A DNA stretch of 64,000 nucleotides, from contig PMLC01000087.1 in NCBI GenBank assembly GCA_003158745.1, positions 41,408 through 105,407 on the forward strand. Reading direction: 5' to 3'. The position numbers were made by a program, and so were the translations under genes. Numbering within the stretch: the first letter of the stretch is position 1; every line of letters starts with the position of its first letter. The notes under the pieces are model-generated. The model had not been told where the DNA came from. It made no database searches and saw only the letters and a list, made by a program, of their open reading frames with translations. Of the stretch, positions 41,407 to 50,617 are shown piece by piece. The stretch comes from Acidobacteriota bacterium (GTDB lineage Bacteria; Acidobacteriota; Thermoanaerobaculia; Thermoanaerobaculales; Thermoanaerobaculaceae).

Positions 41407-41862
41407 ATGAGAAAACAAAAAGGGTTTACGCTGATCGAGTTGCTCATCGTGGTCGCGATCATCGGCATCATCGCGGCCATCGCCATCCCGAACCTGCTGA
41501 ATGCCATCAATCGGGGCCGGCAGAAGAGGTCGATGGCGGACATGCGCGCGATTGCCACGGCGCTCGAGGCCTACTCGGTCGACTTCAACTTCTACCCAAA
41601 GACCGCTGCGACCAAGGTAACGGATTGGAATACGTACCTGACGCCCACTTTCATCAAGCGCATGCCGCTCAACGACGGGTGGAACCAGGCCTTTGTGGCG
41701 ATAGGGGATGCCGCCGGCACGTCCTACACGATCTACTCGCAGGTCAAGGGCGGCGCGGGGACGATTCCGGGTGCTTCCGGTCCGACGACTGATTTCACGA
41801 CAGCGATCGTATTTTCCAACGGCCAGTTCTATTCGTGGCCTGAAGGGATGCAGACGAACTGA
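41407..41862 (+). CDS. pilA: Type IV major pilin-like protein (second copy)
   Basis: 151 residues: leader MRKQKG, then FTLIELLIVVAIIGIIAAIA, the N-terminal assembly helix with Glu5, continuing NLLNAINRGRQKRSMADMRA. The C-terminal globular domain contains YSVDFNFYPKT and ends FYSWPEGMQTN with no disulfide cysteines. Strong ribosome-binding site (AGGAGG), consensus sigma-54 promoter and strong terminator immediately after make it a highly expressed monocistronic gene, as expected for a major pilin. The prepilin peptidase is at 56970. Confidence 0.92.
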   Translation: MRKQKGFTLIELLIVVAIIGIIAAIAIPNLLNAINRGRQKRSMADMRAIATALEAYSVDFNFYPKTAATKVTDWNTYLTPTFIKRMPLNDGWNQAFVAIGDAAGTSYTIYSQVKGGAGTIPGASGPTTDFTTAIVFSNGQFYSWPEGMQTN

Positions 41863-41886
41863 TCGCAGCTTTCGAGCTGCACGCCT

Positions 41887-41914
41887 GGGGGGACATCACG
41901 TCCCCCCTTTTTTT
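41887..41914 (+). terminator. Strong intrinsic terminator after the pilin gene
   Basis: GGGGGGAC / GTCCCCCC stem with a 5-base ATCAC loop followed by seven T residues, 24 bp after the stop. Confidence 0.9.
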
Positions 41915-41990
41915 GTCTCAAGCCCGTCTACCCGGCGGGGCCGTATCCCAAGCCCACATTCATATCGCAACCCTCGAGAACGGTCCAGGC

Positions 41991-41996
41991 TAGACT
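41991..41996 (+). promoter_or_regulatory. -10 hexamer TAGACT, leaderless type
   Basis: Preceded by GC, 6 bases before the ATG at 42003, with no Shine-Dalgarno between. It would restart transcription after the pilin terminator. Confidence 0.45.
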
Positions 41997-42002
41997 CTCG
42001 CC

Positions 42003-43568
42003 ATGAAGATGCCCGGGCTGGCAGTGGCCGCGACGGCAGCGGGGGTGGCGGCGGGTTGGGGTGCCGCGCGCTACTTCTCGTTCGCGCCGCTGCTCTGGGC
42101 GACGCTTCTGGTGTTGTGCTTTGTACCCCACCCCAGGCAGCGCCGGCTTCTGGACTCGCGCTGGCTCCTCACGGGTGCGGTACTGATCGGCTCGTCGTGG
42201 CTCGTAGCGGCGGACCACGAGCTTGCCTTGCGGCACTCCCTGCTGTTCGTCGCAGCCGCCTTCCTGTTCGGTGTCACGCGTCTCTCGGCGCCCGGAGATC
42301 GGCTCGTCGGGCTTCTCGTGCTCGGCCTAGCCTTGACCTCGGTCGTCGCTTTTCGGCAGGCGGTTGGAGGGCCGTTGGTCGCCCGTGCCGCAGTTGAGAC
42401 GCTCGCGCCGGGCTGGCAGGAGGCGGCGGCAACAAGGCTGACCGGAGGCAGAGCTTTTGGAACGGCTGCCCTGCCGGGCCATTTTGCGGCGCTCCTGATG
42501 CTGACGGTGCCCCTTCTCGCGGAGCGTGTGTGGCGATCCCGGGGTTGGAGCCGCGTGGGCTGGGTCGTCTCCCTTTGCCTTCCCGCCACAGCGATCGTGC
42601 TCACCCGTTCGCTCGCGGCCGTAGCCGTCGGCTGCGCGCTGCTCCTGCCGTTCCTCGTGAGGAAGCTCCGCAGCCGCCTAGCGGTGGCGGGCGCAGTGGT
42701 GCTCGTGGTCGTGGCGGCCGCCACGGCGGCGTTGCGGACCGATCTTGGCCGTCTCGAGCCGCTTTCCTTACGATGGGTGAACTGGCGTTCGACAGCGTGG
42801 GTGTTCGTGCATCATCCGTGGCTGGGTGTTGGTGCGGGTGGTGTGGGCCAGGCCGCGCTCACAGCGCCGACCGGAGCGATCAACATCACACCGTACGCGC
42901 ACAACACGCCTCTGCAGCTCCTGGCGGAGTTTGGGCTGATGGGCACCATTCCTCTGGCTGCAGGGATCGTGTGGTTGGTGCGGCTCATTCGGCGGGGATG
43001 GTCCTCGCAGACGGCGCTGACACTCGCGGTCGCATCCCTTCCACTGCACAATCTCGTCGACTTTTCTGCCTACGCGCCCGAAGTGCTCCTTCCCTGGGTG
43101 GTCCTGGCCGGTACACTGGCCGCACGGGTTTCGCCGTTGCCGAGGCGCCCGCTGCGTTCGTGGGCGCTGATCACGCTCCTCGGCACCGGAGCGGTGCTCA
43201 GCACGCTCGTCTCGCAGAGCGAGATCGCCATGGCCGGGTCAGGTGCTGCGGGCTCCACAGGGGCGGGCGAGCCCGCGCTGGAAGCGGCCCGTTGGGCCCC
43301 CTGGACCGTAACACCGCTTGAGATCGCCGCCGACCGGACGCTTGGCGGCGCCGGCGCGACGGGAGCTTCGCGGGTGATCGACCGGATGTTGGCCGACCGG
43401 GCCTGGGTCCAGCCGCACTCGGCCAGCTGGGCCGAGGCCCGCGGGCGCCTGCTTCTCGCCGATGGACGCCCCGGCGAGGCCCTCGTGTGGGTTCGGGAGG
43501 CACGACAACGTGCGCCGTGGCGGGCAGACCTCGCGGAGCTGGAGGCGGCGTGCGCGCCCCGTCGCTGA
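42003..43568 (+). CDS. O-antigen ligase / Wzy-type membrane protein
   Basis: 521 residues with about ten membrane helices in the first 380. The Wzy_C region has the long periplasmic loop with HHPWLGVGAGGVGQAAL and the motif HNTPLQLLAEFGLMGTIPL, as in O-antigen ligases, polymerases and pilin oligosaccharyltransferases (WaaL/PglL/TfpO class). These transfer a lipid-linked glycan to lipid A, a growing chain or a protein. The C-terminus is soluble with TPR-like helices. Its position directly after the pilin gene makes pilin glycosylation a reasonable hypothesis, as in TfpO systems, but nothing in the sequence fixes the acceptor. Confidence 0.8.
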   Translation: MKMPGLAVAATAAGVAAGWGAARYFSFAPLLWATLLVLCFVPHPRQRRLLDSRWLLTGAVLIGSSWLVAADHELALRHSLLFVAAAFLFGVTRLSAPGDRLVGLLVLGLALTSVVAFRQAVGGPLVARAAVETLAPGWQEAAATRLTGGRAFGTAALPGHFAALLMLTVPLLAERVWRSRGWSRVGWVVSLCLPATAIVLTRSLAAVAVGCALLLPFLVRKLRSRLAVAGAVVLVVVAAATAALRTDLGRLEPLSLRWVNWRSTAWVFVHHPWLGVGAGGVGQAALTAPTGAINITPYAHNTPLQLLAEFGLMGTIPLAAGIVWLVRLIRRGWSSQTALTLAVASLPLHNLVDFSAYAPEVLLPWVVLAGTLAARVSPLPRRPLRSWALITLLGTGAVLSTLVSQSEIAMAGSGAAGSTGAGEPALEAARWAPWTVTPLEIAADRTLGGAGATGASRVIDRMLADRAWVQPHSASWAEARGRLLLADGRPGEALVWVREARQRAPWRADLAELEAACAPRR

Positions 43569-45277
43569 AGCACGTGCCCGCACTGCTGGTGCCCATCGCG
43601 GCGGCGTGGGTGCTCGCTGCGGGGGGAGTGCAACCGCCGGCACCGATCGTCGTCCTCACCGTGGCCGTCGCAGCAACGCTCCTGGGTCGCAACCTCGTTC
43701 CAGTGATGCACCCGACGGGGCCCGTTGCGTGGGCGGGGGCGCTCGTGCTGTGGATCGTGGCCGATGCGGCGCTGCGCCCGGTTGCCGCGTTCGACGCCGC
43801 CCGCTGCGCGGCGGTCGGCCTCGTTGCACTCGCGTTGCTCACCGCTGGAGGCATGCCGCGGGTGGCAGCGTGGGGAAGGCTCGCGGTCGTGTGTGCGGCA
43901 ACGTGTGCCGCGCTCTGGATGGTTGTCGAGCGGGTGCAGCACGCCGGTAGGCCGGCAGGACCGTTCGGCAATCCGAACGGAGCGGCGACGATCGTGCTGC
44001 TGGGTCTCGCCCTTGCGCCGTTCCTCCGGATGCCGCTCGCCGTTCGAGGCCTGCTGCTGGCGGTGGAGGCGGCCGGCATCGTGGCCTCCGGAGCCCGCGG
44101 AGCGCTGCTTGGAGCGTTTGCGGTCGCGATGGTGTGGGGTTTTGCGGGGCGCCGGAGTCAGCGTCTCGCCGCAGGCGCAGGGGTCGTCGCAGTGGCGGCG
44201 TTGATCGGGATCGGGATCAGACTCGCGGTGGACCGCGATCCCCTGCGCTACGAACGTGTCCGGATCTGGACCGTGGGGTTCAGAGTCGCCGCAGCCGAGT
44301 TTCCGCTGGGCTGCGGACCGGGCGGTTATGCGGATGTCGCAATTGCCCACAACTTCCCGCGCGATGGAGAGTTCGCACGTTTCGCGCGCATACCCGACCT
44401 TGCCGAGAGCGATTTCCTCGCGGCAGCGGCATCCCTCGGGCTGCCGGGCGTCGCACTGGTGGCCGGGTTGATGGGCTGTGTGGTCGTTCGTCTTCGAAAC
44501 CGCGGCCCGGCCGCGTGGGGCGTCGCCGCCGCACTGGGGCTCACCTCGGCCGTCAATTCGCAAGCGATGGTTGGGGGCGTCGTGTGGGTCGGGGCGTTGG
44601 CACTTGGCGCGGTGCTGCCTCGCCACCGCGGCCGACGGCTAACCGGATCGCGCGTGGCGACAGTGGCGACGATCGGTGCACTGTCCGTGATGGCGGCGGC
44701 TGTTCTTTCCCTTCCGGAGTGGGGTGTGGGAGCCAACCCATTAGCCCTGGTGGACCGAGCCGAGGCGGCACTCCGGGCTCATCCGGAGAGCGACGGCATG
44801 CTGGCAGACGCGGAAGCCCAGGTGTCACTCGCATGTGCGGCCCGGCCTCGGTTCGCTCGTGCCTGGCGGTTGCTCGGACGCATCAGGTTGACGAGGGCCG
44901 CGTTGCGGAATGAGGAGGCCCTCGCTTCCGCCTCTGCAGATGCGTATGCCCAGTGCCGCAGGGTCAACCCGCTGGATGTCTGGGGTGCACTCGGGGAGGG
45001 TGTCGCGCGGCGCGTGCTCGGCGATCCGTCCGGCGCCTTCAAGGCGATCAGGACGGCAGTGCTCCTAGAGCCGAACTGCGCCCCGGCGTGGCTCGAGCTG
45101 GCTACCCTTCACCTGGCTCAGGGCGAGGTCGAAACGGCGCGCGCCTCCCTGCACCGAGCGGAAGCCGCGGCACGACGGGCCAGTGGGGTCACGTTCGTGA
45201 CCGCCTACGAGTACGAACTCGCCCGGCTCGAACCGTCCATGACCTCGCGGCTGCGGGCGGCTCTTGGGGAGAGGTGA
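43550..45277 (+). CDS. Second O-antigen-ligase-like membrane protein with TPR tail
   Basis: 575 residues. The first ~390 contain ten or more membrane helices with the ligase loop RVRIWTVGFRVAAAEFPLGCGPGGY and LAESDFLAAAASLGLPGVAL. The last ~180 residues are TPR-like helices (DVWGALGEGVARRVLGDPSG, ARASLHRAEAAARRAS). This architecture occurs in Wzy_C ligases and PglL-type oligosaccharyltransferases. The GTG at 43550 overlaps the previous gene by 19 bases, so two enzymes of the same class are made side by side; they may serve different acceptors or ligation versus polymerisation. Confidence 0.78.
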   Translation: MRAPSLKHVPALLVPIAAAWVLAAGGVQPPAPIVVLTVAVAATLLGRNLVPVMHPTGPVAWAGALVLWIVADAALRPVAAFDAARCAAVGLVALALLTAGGMPRVAAWGRLAVVCAATCAALWMVVERVQHAGRPAGPFGNPNGAATIVLLGLALAPFLRMPLAVRGLLLAVEAAGIVASGARGALLGAFAVAMVWGFAGRRSQRLAAGAGVVAVAALIGIGIRLAVDRDPLRYERVRIWTVGFRVAAAEFPLGCGPGGYADVAIAHNFPRDGEFARFARIPDLAESDFLAAAASLGLPGVALVAGLMGCVVVRLRNRGPAAWGVAAALGLTSAVNSQAMVGGVVWVGALALGAVLPRHRGRRLTGSRVATVATIGALSVMAAAVLSLPEWGVGANPLALVDRAEAALRAHPESDGMLADAEAQVSLACAARPRFARAWRLLGRIRLTRAALRNEEALASASADAYAQCRRVNPLDVWGALGEGVARRVLGDPSGAFKAIRTAVLLEPNCAPAWLELATLHLAQGEVETARASLHRAEAAARRASGVTFVTAYEYELARLEPSMTSRLRAALGER

Positions 45278-47217
45278 TGAGACCTGGATTTCGAGTGGCT
45301 CTGGCCGCCGTGCCGGGCGTCGTCGTGGCACTCGCAGCGCTGCTGGGCTGGGTGCCGACCGGTCAGGACCTGCCGAGCTATTTCGTACCCCTGCGGCACT
45401 GCGCGGCCGAAGTCCTGGCTGGTTCACGGAGCCCTTTTTGGAACCCCGACGTTGGTTGCGGCGAACCGTTCTTCGCAAACCCGCAGAGCGGGTTGCTCTA
45501 CCCGCCGGTCTGGCTCGCGGCCGTGCTGCGGCCCGCGGTAACCGTGGGCGTCGAGGCGGGGTTGCACCTGGCCATCCTCGCTATGGGCTGCACGCTCTTG
45601 GCGCGCAGGCTCGGCGCCGACGGCTGGTTGGATCTGGTGGCAGGTTGGACCGTCGTGGCCGCCGGGCCGATTCTGGGCTCGGCGGGAGTGCTCAACAACC
45701 TCGAGTCCCTGGCCTGGATGCCTTGGATCTGGTGGGCCGCGCTGGGTGCCGGCATGGCTGCGACGGGTGGTTTTCTCGCCCTCGCCTACCTGGCTGCGGA
45801 GCCTCAACTCGCGGCCATCGCTGGGGTCGTCGCCCTGACCCTGGCACCGAGGCGGCGCACGGTGGCTGCACTGGTGCTCGCGGTGGGGATCGTGGCCATT
45901 CAGGCGGTGCCGTTTGCGGCGTGGGTCCGAGGGGGAGATCGCGGTCCGCGAGCCGAGCCTCAACTGGGGATGGCGGGAGTCGTGATGCCCGGGGAGCTTG
46001 TCGCGATGGCGGTGCCGGGCGCCCCGCTGCCGAACCGCATCGGGGCCCGTTTTGTTAACCACCTCACCATACCGCTCTGGGTTCTCGCGCTCGGCGCAAT
46101 GGCGGTGTTGGATAGACGCCGACCCGTGCGGCACCTCGCCTGGTGGGGATGGTTTTTGATAGCCTGGAGCGTGGTGCCCTCCTCCCCCTTGGGTTTGAAG
46201 GTCTGGAACTTCGCGACGGCAGGGCTGGTGCGGTATTCGGGAAGACTGGTGTTCCCGGCCGTCATCGCGCTGGTCTCCGTGGGCGCGGCGGCGATCGGAT
46301 CCCGGCGGCCGAGAGCCTGGGTGGGCATCACGCTCGCGGTGGCAGCCGCTCTCTCCGGTTTGGTGCTGGGCGGATCGTTCCCTACCACGCTGCTCGGAGC
46401 CGTCGCGGCTGGGGCCGTGCTCGCGACGCCGCTCGCTGCTCCGGCGGCCCTGGCGGGCACGCTCGCAGTGGCTTGGCATGCGCCCGAGATTCTCTGTCTC
46501 CAGAAACTGGACCGCTTGGAGCGCACGATGTGCCTGGACGCGCAGCGTCAAGCGGCCCGGATCTACCCCGTCGGTCCCTCGCGGCAGCAGATGGCCTGGA
46601 TCCAGGACCACCATCCACTCGGACTGCGCTCGCTGTGCCTGGGCTACACCGCGACCCTGAACGGACGCCGAAGCGCGCGCACGTTCGGTCCGCTGACTTC
46701 GCTGGCGCTCGACGCGCATCTGAACGAAGCCGACCGGGGACCCGACGGCCGGTGGTGGCTCAACGCCCTTGGTGCCGATCGGATCGTCTCACAGCACCCG
46801 ATCCCGGGGTTCTCGGAGGTATGCCGCGACGGCGACCTGGTCGTCTACGACAACCCGGAAGCGTGGCCCGAGGTCTCCCTCGCGTGCGGCATCCCGCAAC
46901 CTGGTGAGGCGCTTCAGCTTTGCGGGCAGGTCCACCCTGTCGTTGCCGGCGACGACAGGAAGGAATGGAGCGTCAACGCGGGTGAACACGGCGGCGTGTT
47001 GCTCTGGTTACGGACGCCCGATCCCGGCTGGGACGTCCGCGTCGACGGCCGGCGTTCTCGCGAGACGACCGGCGTCGGCATCCTACGCGGGGTCGAAGTG
47101 CCCGCAGGCGAACACCACGTGACGGAGCGCTACCTTCCGCCTGGCCTCGTCGCGGGTGCCGCCGTTTCGTTGCTCAGCCTTGGTCTTCTTGTGGGGGCAA
47201 TATGGCGGCGCTGGTAA
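45277..47217 (+). CDS. YfhO-like polytopic membrane protein (paralogue)
   Basis: 646 residues with ~12 helices. The N-terminal pattern (QDLPSYFVPLRHCAAEVL then SPFWNPDVGCGEPFFANPQS) parallels that of the YfhO-like gene at 38129, and it also ends in a short beta domain (PDPGWDVRVDGRRSRETT, VEVPAGEHHV) before a last helix. The role is probably outer-face sugar or lipid-linked glycan handling, by analogy to YfhO. The ATG shares its first base with the last base of the previous TGA. Confidence 0.75.
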   Translation: MRPGFRVALAAVPGVVVALAALLGWVPTGQDLPSYFVPLRHCAAEVLAGSRSPFWNPDVGCGEPFFANPQSGLLYPPVWLAAVLRPAVTVGVEAGLHLAILAMGCTLLARRLGADGWLDLVAGWTVVAAGPILGSAGVLNNLESLAWMPWIWWAALGAGMAATGGFLALAYLAAEPQLAAIAGVVALTLAPRRRTVAALVLAVGIVAIQAVPFAAWVRGGDRGPRAEPQLGMAGVVMPGELVAMAVPGAPLPNRIGARFVNHLTIPLWVLALGAMAVLDRRRPVRHLAWWGWFLIAWSVVPSSPLGLKVWNFATAGLVRYSGRLVFPAVIALVSVGAAAIGSRRPRAWVGITLAVAAALSGLVLGGSFPTTLLGAVAAGAVLATPLAAPAALAGTLAVAWHAPEILCLQKLDRLERTMCLDAQRQAARIYPVGPSRQQMAWIQDHHPLGLRSLCLGYTATLNGRRSARTFGPLTSLALDAHLNEADRGPDGRWWLNALGADRIVSQHPIPGFSEVCRDGDLVVYDNPEAWPEVSLACGIPQPGEALQLCGQVHPVVAGDDRKEWSVNAGEHGGVLLWLRTPDPGWDVRVDGRRSRETTGVGILRGVEVPAGEHHVTERYLPPGLVAGAAVSLLSLGLLVGAIWRRW

Positions 47218-49565
47218 CGGTCCTGTTCTTCGCCTCGGGAATGGTCGCACTCGCGTACGAGGTGGTCTGGGTGCGGGCGCTCGGGCTGGTAGTCGGGAAC
47301 TCGCTCTGGGCGGCGATCTCGGTCGTTGCAGCGTACATGGCCGGCATGGCGATCGGCGGGCTGCTCGTGGCTCATTTTGCGAGCCGGTTGCGCTGGCACT
47401 TGCGTCTGTATGGGGCGGCCGAGGCCGTCGCTGCCGGCGTAGCGCTCGCGACCCCCCGTGCGCTGCCCCTCCTGCAGAGGATCGCGGCCGGGTTCGGCCC
47501 CGAGCCGCTCTCAGGGTGGGGGTTGCCGCTCCTGGCAAGGTTCGGGATCGCCTGGGTGTTCCTAGCGCTTCCGACCGTTGCGATGGGAGCGACGCTTCCG
47601 CTGCTGGTGGCTCGCATTGGAGAGGGGAGATCGCTCGCCTGGCGGGTGGGGCGGCTCTACTCAGCAAACACTCTCGGAGCGGTTGTCGGCGTCGTGCTCG
47701 CTGGGTTCGTCGCGCTGCCCGTCCTTGGAGAGCGGGGAACGCTCTCGGCTTTCGCGATCGTCGGGCTGCTCGTCGCGGGGCTGGCGTGGGCGGCCGAGAC
47801 CGGGGTGCCGCGCAGCCCCAGGCCGATTGCCGAGAGAGTTGCATCGGGCCGACGCGGCTGGCTTGCCTTCCCGGCTCTGTTCGGTTTCGTGGCGCTGGCG
47901 TGCGAACTGGTTTGGACTCGGGTCCTGCTGCTGAGCCTCGGCTCTCGCGTCTACGCGTTCGCGCTCATCCTCGCCGTATACCTCGTGGGGATCGGCGCCG
48001 GCGCGTTTCTTGCCCGCTTCGCGAGAGGCGATGCGAGGCGCACTCTCGCAGCGTGCCAGGTGCTCCTGGGGGTATCGCTGGGGGCTCAGTTGCCGCTTCT
48101 GGGCCGCCTTGGTGACGTCTTGGCGTGGCTCGCGGTTCGCGGGCGCTTCTCGTCCTTCGCCCAGCTCCAGTGCGGGCTCGCGGTGGCAGTGGCCTTGGCG
48201 ATTCTCCTTCCGACGCTCGCCTTCGGCGCGAGCTTCCCGCTCTGCGTCGGCGCCTACCCTTCGGGTTCGTCGCCCGAGACCCGCACCGGTGAGGTCGCGG
48301 CGGCCAACACGGCGGGCGCCATCCTTGGGTCGATCCTGGGCCCGCTGCTCTTGGTGCCGGCATTCGGCAGCCAGAGCCTCATCATCGGTTTCGGCGTGCT
48401 CAGCGCTCTCGCAGGGGCGGTGCTGGCCCCTTCGTTGCGGATGCAGATAGCCGGATCTGTCGTGGCCGGTCTTCTCGTGGTAGAGGGTGTTGTTGTCCCG
48501 GCGGGGACGGTCTTGCGAGGGGCGGCAGCGGTTGCCGAGGGCGTGGTGGAGGATCTCCGGGAGAGCGCTTCGGCGACGGTGGTGGTCCGCCGGATCGGCG
48601 ATCAGCGCGGCACGTGGCGCTCCCTCGAGCTCAACGGGGTCAACGTCGCTGGCACCTCGCCCGAACTGCGGGCGATCCAGCGGCTTCAAGGTCACCTGCC
48701 GATGCTCCTATGCGCCCGACCCGAGAAGGTCCTCCACATCGGGTTCGGATCGGGCGGCACGGCGTGGGCCGTGACCCGCCACAGAGTGCGCGAGATCGTG
48801 ATCGCGGAGATCTCGCCCGAGGTGCTCGAGGTTTCCGACAAGGTCTTCCGGGACATCAACCGGGGCGCGCTCCGGGACCCGCGCGTGCGGGTCGCGCTCA
48901 ACGACGGGCGAAACCTGCTCCTGGCGAGCCGGGAGAAGTTCGACGCGATCCTGTCGGACTCGATTCACCCCGTCTACGCGGGCAACTCGACCCTCTACAC
49001 CCGCGAGTACTTCGAGCTTTGCCGCCGGCACCTCCGTCCAGGTGGCGTGGTTTCGATGTGGCTACCGCTCTACTCGCTGACGACCGAGTCGTACCTCGCC
49101 ATCGTGCGTGCGTTCTGGGAGGTGTTTCCCGAAACCTGCATCTGGTACGACCCGATCGTGCTCAACGAGTTCACCGTGGTGACCGGATCGACGGGGAAGG
49201 GACCGGTTCAACTTCACTGGGAGGCACTGGCCGATCCCGCGCTGACGGCGACGCTCGCGGAAGCGGGTGTGTCGGATCCGCAGAGCCTCGCGGCGATGCT
49301 GATGCTCGGTCCGCGAGAGGTCGCCGCTCTGGTTTCCGACGTGCTTCCCCACGTCGACGACTTTCCGGAGGTTGAGTACCGCTCCGGCCGGTTGCTGGAC
49401 CGCGACGGCTCCTGGCTCGACAACATGCGAGTCCTGTGGGCGGCGCGCGCGACGAGCGATCCTTTTTCGGCCCTTCCCGGCGGTTTCGATGGCGCACGGC
49501 GCGCGCGCGACCTTGCGGTCAGGCGCGAGCTTCAGGAGCTCTCGCGGCGGGCGGTCCGGCGGTAG
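47202..49565 (+). CDS. Fused membrane transporter-like / spermidine-synthase-like protein
   Basis: 787 residues. The N-terminal ~420 are membrane helices in two similar halves (FFASGMVALAYEVVWVRALG and FGFVALACELVWTRVLLLSL begin each half). The C-terminal ~300 are a spermidine-synthase-like Rossmann domain: LHIGFGSGGTAWAV, IVIAEISPEVLEVS, ILSDSIHPVYAGNSTLYTREYFEL, LRPGGVVSMWLPLYS. The proton-abstracting and SAM/aminopropyl sites are only partly kept, so true polyamine synthesis is not assured. These fusions are common in Acidobacteriota and Deltaproteobacteria and are uncharacterised. It overlaps the previous gene by 16 bases and the opposing glycosyltransferase by 34 bases. Confidence 0.8.
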   Translation: MAALVTVLFFASGMVALAYEVVWVRALGLVVGNSLWAAISVVAAYMAGMAIGGLLVAHFASRLRWHLRLYGAAEAVAAGVALATPRALPLLQRIAAGFGPEPLSGWGLPLLARFGIAWVFLALPTVAMGATLPLLVARIGEGRSLAWRVGRLYSANTLGAVVGVVLAGFVALPVLGERGTLSAFAIVGLLVAGLAWAAETGVPRSPRPIAERVASGRRGWLAFPALFGFVALACELVWTRVLLLSLGSRVYAFALILAVYLVGIGAGAFLARFARGDARRTLAACQVLLGVSLGAQLPLLGRLGDVLAWLAVRGRFSSFAQLQCGLAVAVALAILLPTLAFGASFPLCVGAYPSGSSPETRTGEVAAANTAGAILGSILGPLLLVPAFGSQSLIIGFGVLSALAGAVLAPSLRMQIAGSVVAGLLVVEGVVVPAGTVLRGAAAVAEGVVEDLRESASATVVVRRIGDQRGTWRSLELNGVNVAGTSPELRAIQRLQGHLPMLLCARPEKVLHIGFGSGGTAWAVTRHRVREIVIAEISPEVLEVSDKVFRDINRGALRDPRVRVALNDGRNLLLASREKFDAILSDSIHPVYAGNSTLYTREYFELCRRHLRPGGVVSMWLPLYSLTTESYLAIVRAFWEVFPETCIWYDPIVLNEFTVVTGSTGKGPVQLHWEALADPALTATLAEAGVSDPQSLAAMLMLGPREVAALVSDVLPHVDDFPEVEYRSGRLLDRDGSWLDNMRVLWAARATSDPFSALPGGFDGARRARDLAVRRELQELSRRAVRR

Positions 49566-50617
49566 AGGTCGAGCATCGAGCTGGCGGTGCGGTTCCAGGT
49601 GAAGGAGCGCGCACGGGCGAGGCCGGCTTCCCTCAGAACGCCGACCCGGTGGGCGTCGGTGGCGAGCATGGTGATCGCATCCAGCCACGCCGCGCGATCG
49701 TCCGGATCGAGGAGGATCGCGGCATCCCCACAGACCTCGGGCAGCGCCCCAGTGTCTGCTGCGACGACTGGACACCCGCACGCCATGGCTTCGAGGGCCG
49801 GAAGGCCGAATCCTTCGTTTCGAGACGGTACCAGCAACGCGAGAGCCCCACGGTACAGGTCTACAAGCTCGGAGTCGGTCGGACTGGGCACCAATTTCAT
49901 GACTACCCCGAGCGCCGGCGCTCGACCACGCAGGTGGACGGCCGTGGGCCCCGCGATGACCAGCTGAGGCAGCGCCCGGGCCGCAGGATCGGAGAGGACA
50001 TCGATCAGCAGGTCGAGGTTCTTATGGGGGTCGGCGCCGCCGACGAAGAGCAGATGGCGCGATCGCTCGGGCGCCGGAGCCGGGGAGAACATCACATCCA
50101 CCCCTAGGTGGACGACCGACACTTTCTCCGCCCGGACCGGTGCGACGTCCAGAAGTTCGGTCTTGGCGTGCTGCGAGATGGCGTGAATTGCGGTCGCCCG
50201 CACGAGCGAGCGTGTTGTCATGCGGGCGCGCCAGCGCTTCCATCGCTGTGGGGGCGACGCGAAGCGGAAGGGGGTGGCGTCATAGAACGTGGCAACGGTG
50301 GGGACCGGCACGCCGCGCGGGACGCCCCAGGTTGGCAGGTGCAGGACGTCGACTCCGTGACGCCGCAACGTGACCGCCCAGGCGATCGGGTCGAAGAGAA
50401 AGGCTCCCCGCCGGGGCCGGGAAAGTTGGACGACGGATGCGGCGCGTGAGTACCATGAGTGCGGTACACGAGCGCCATGGCTGACAAACAGGACGACTTC
50501 GCCAGGTACAGCGTCGAGCAACGCATCGGCGAGGGCGCGCGCAAAGCGTCCGAATCCCCTGTGGGGGTCGAGGAAGGCAGCCCGGGCGTCGAGGCCGATT
50601 CGCACCGCTCCCAGCAT
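49532..50617 (-). CDS. GT4-type glycosyltransferase (GT-B fold)
   Basis: 361 residues. The N-terminal domain begins VRIGLDARAAFLDPHRGFGR, typical of MtfB/WbaZ-like mannosyltransferases. The C-terminal donor domain shows LLFVGGADPHKNLDLLID, LVPSRNEGFGLPALEAMACG (the E-x7-E pair) and CPVVAADTGALPEVCGDAA. It probably adds mannose or a related sugar from a nucleotide donor to a lipid-linked glycan at the cytoplasmic face. ATG 50617 has GAGG upstream; GTG 50605 is an alternative. It is the only minus-strand gene in this part of the cluster. Confidence 0.88.
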   Translation of the reverse strand: MLGAVRIGLDARAAFLDPHRGFGRFARALADALLDAVPGEVVLFVSHGARVPHSWYSRAASVVQLSRPRRGAFLFDPIAWAVTLRRHGVDVLHLPTWGVPRGVPVPTVATFYDATPFRFASPPQRWKRWRARMTTRSLVRATAIHAISQHAKTELLDVAPVRAEKVSVVHLGVDVMFSPAPAPERSRHLLFVGGADPHKNLDLLIDVLSDPAARALPQLVIAGPTAVHLRGRAPALGVVMKLVPSPTDSELVDLYRGALALLVPSRNEGFGLPALEAMACGCPVVAADTGALPEVCGDAAILLDPDDRAAWLDAITMLATDAHRVGVLREAGLARARSFTWNRTASSMLDLYRRTARRESS

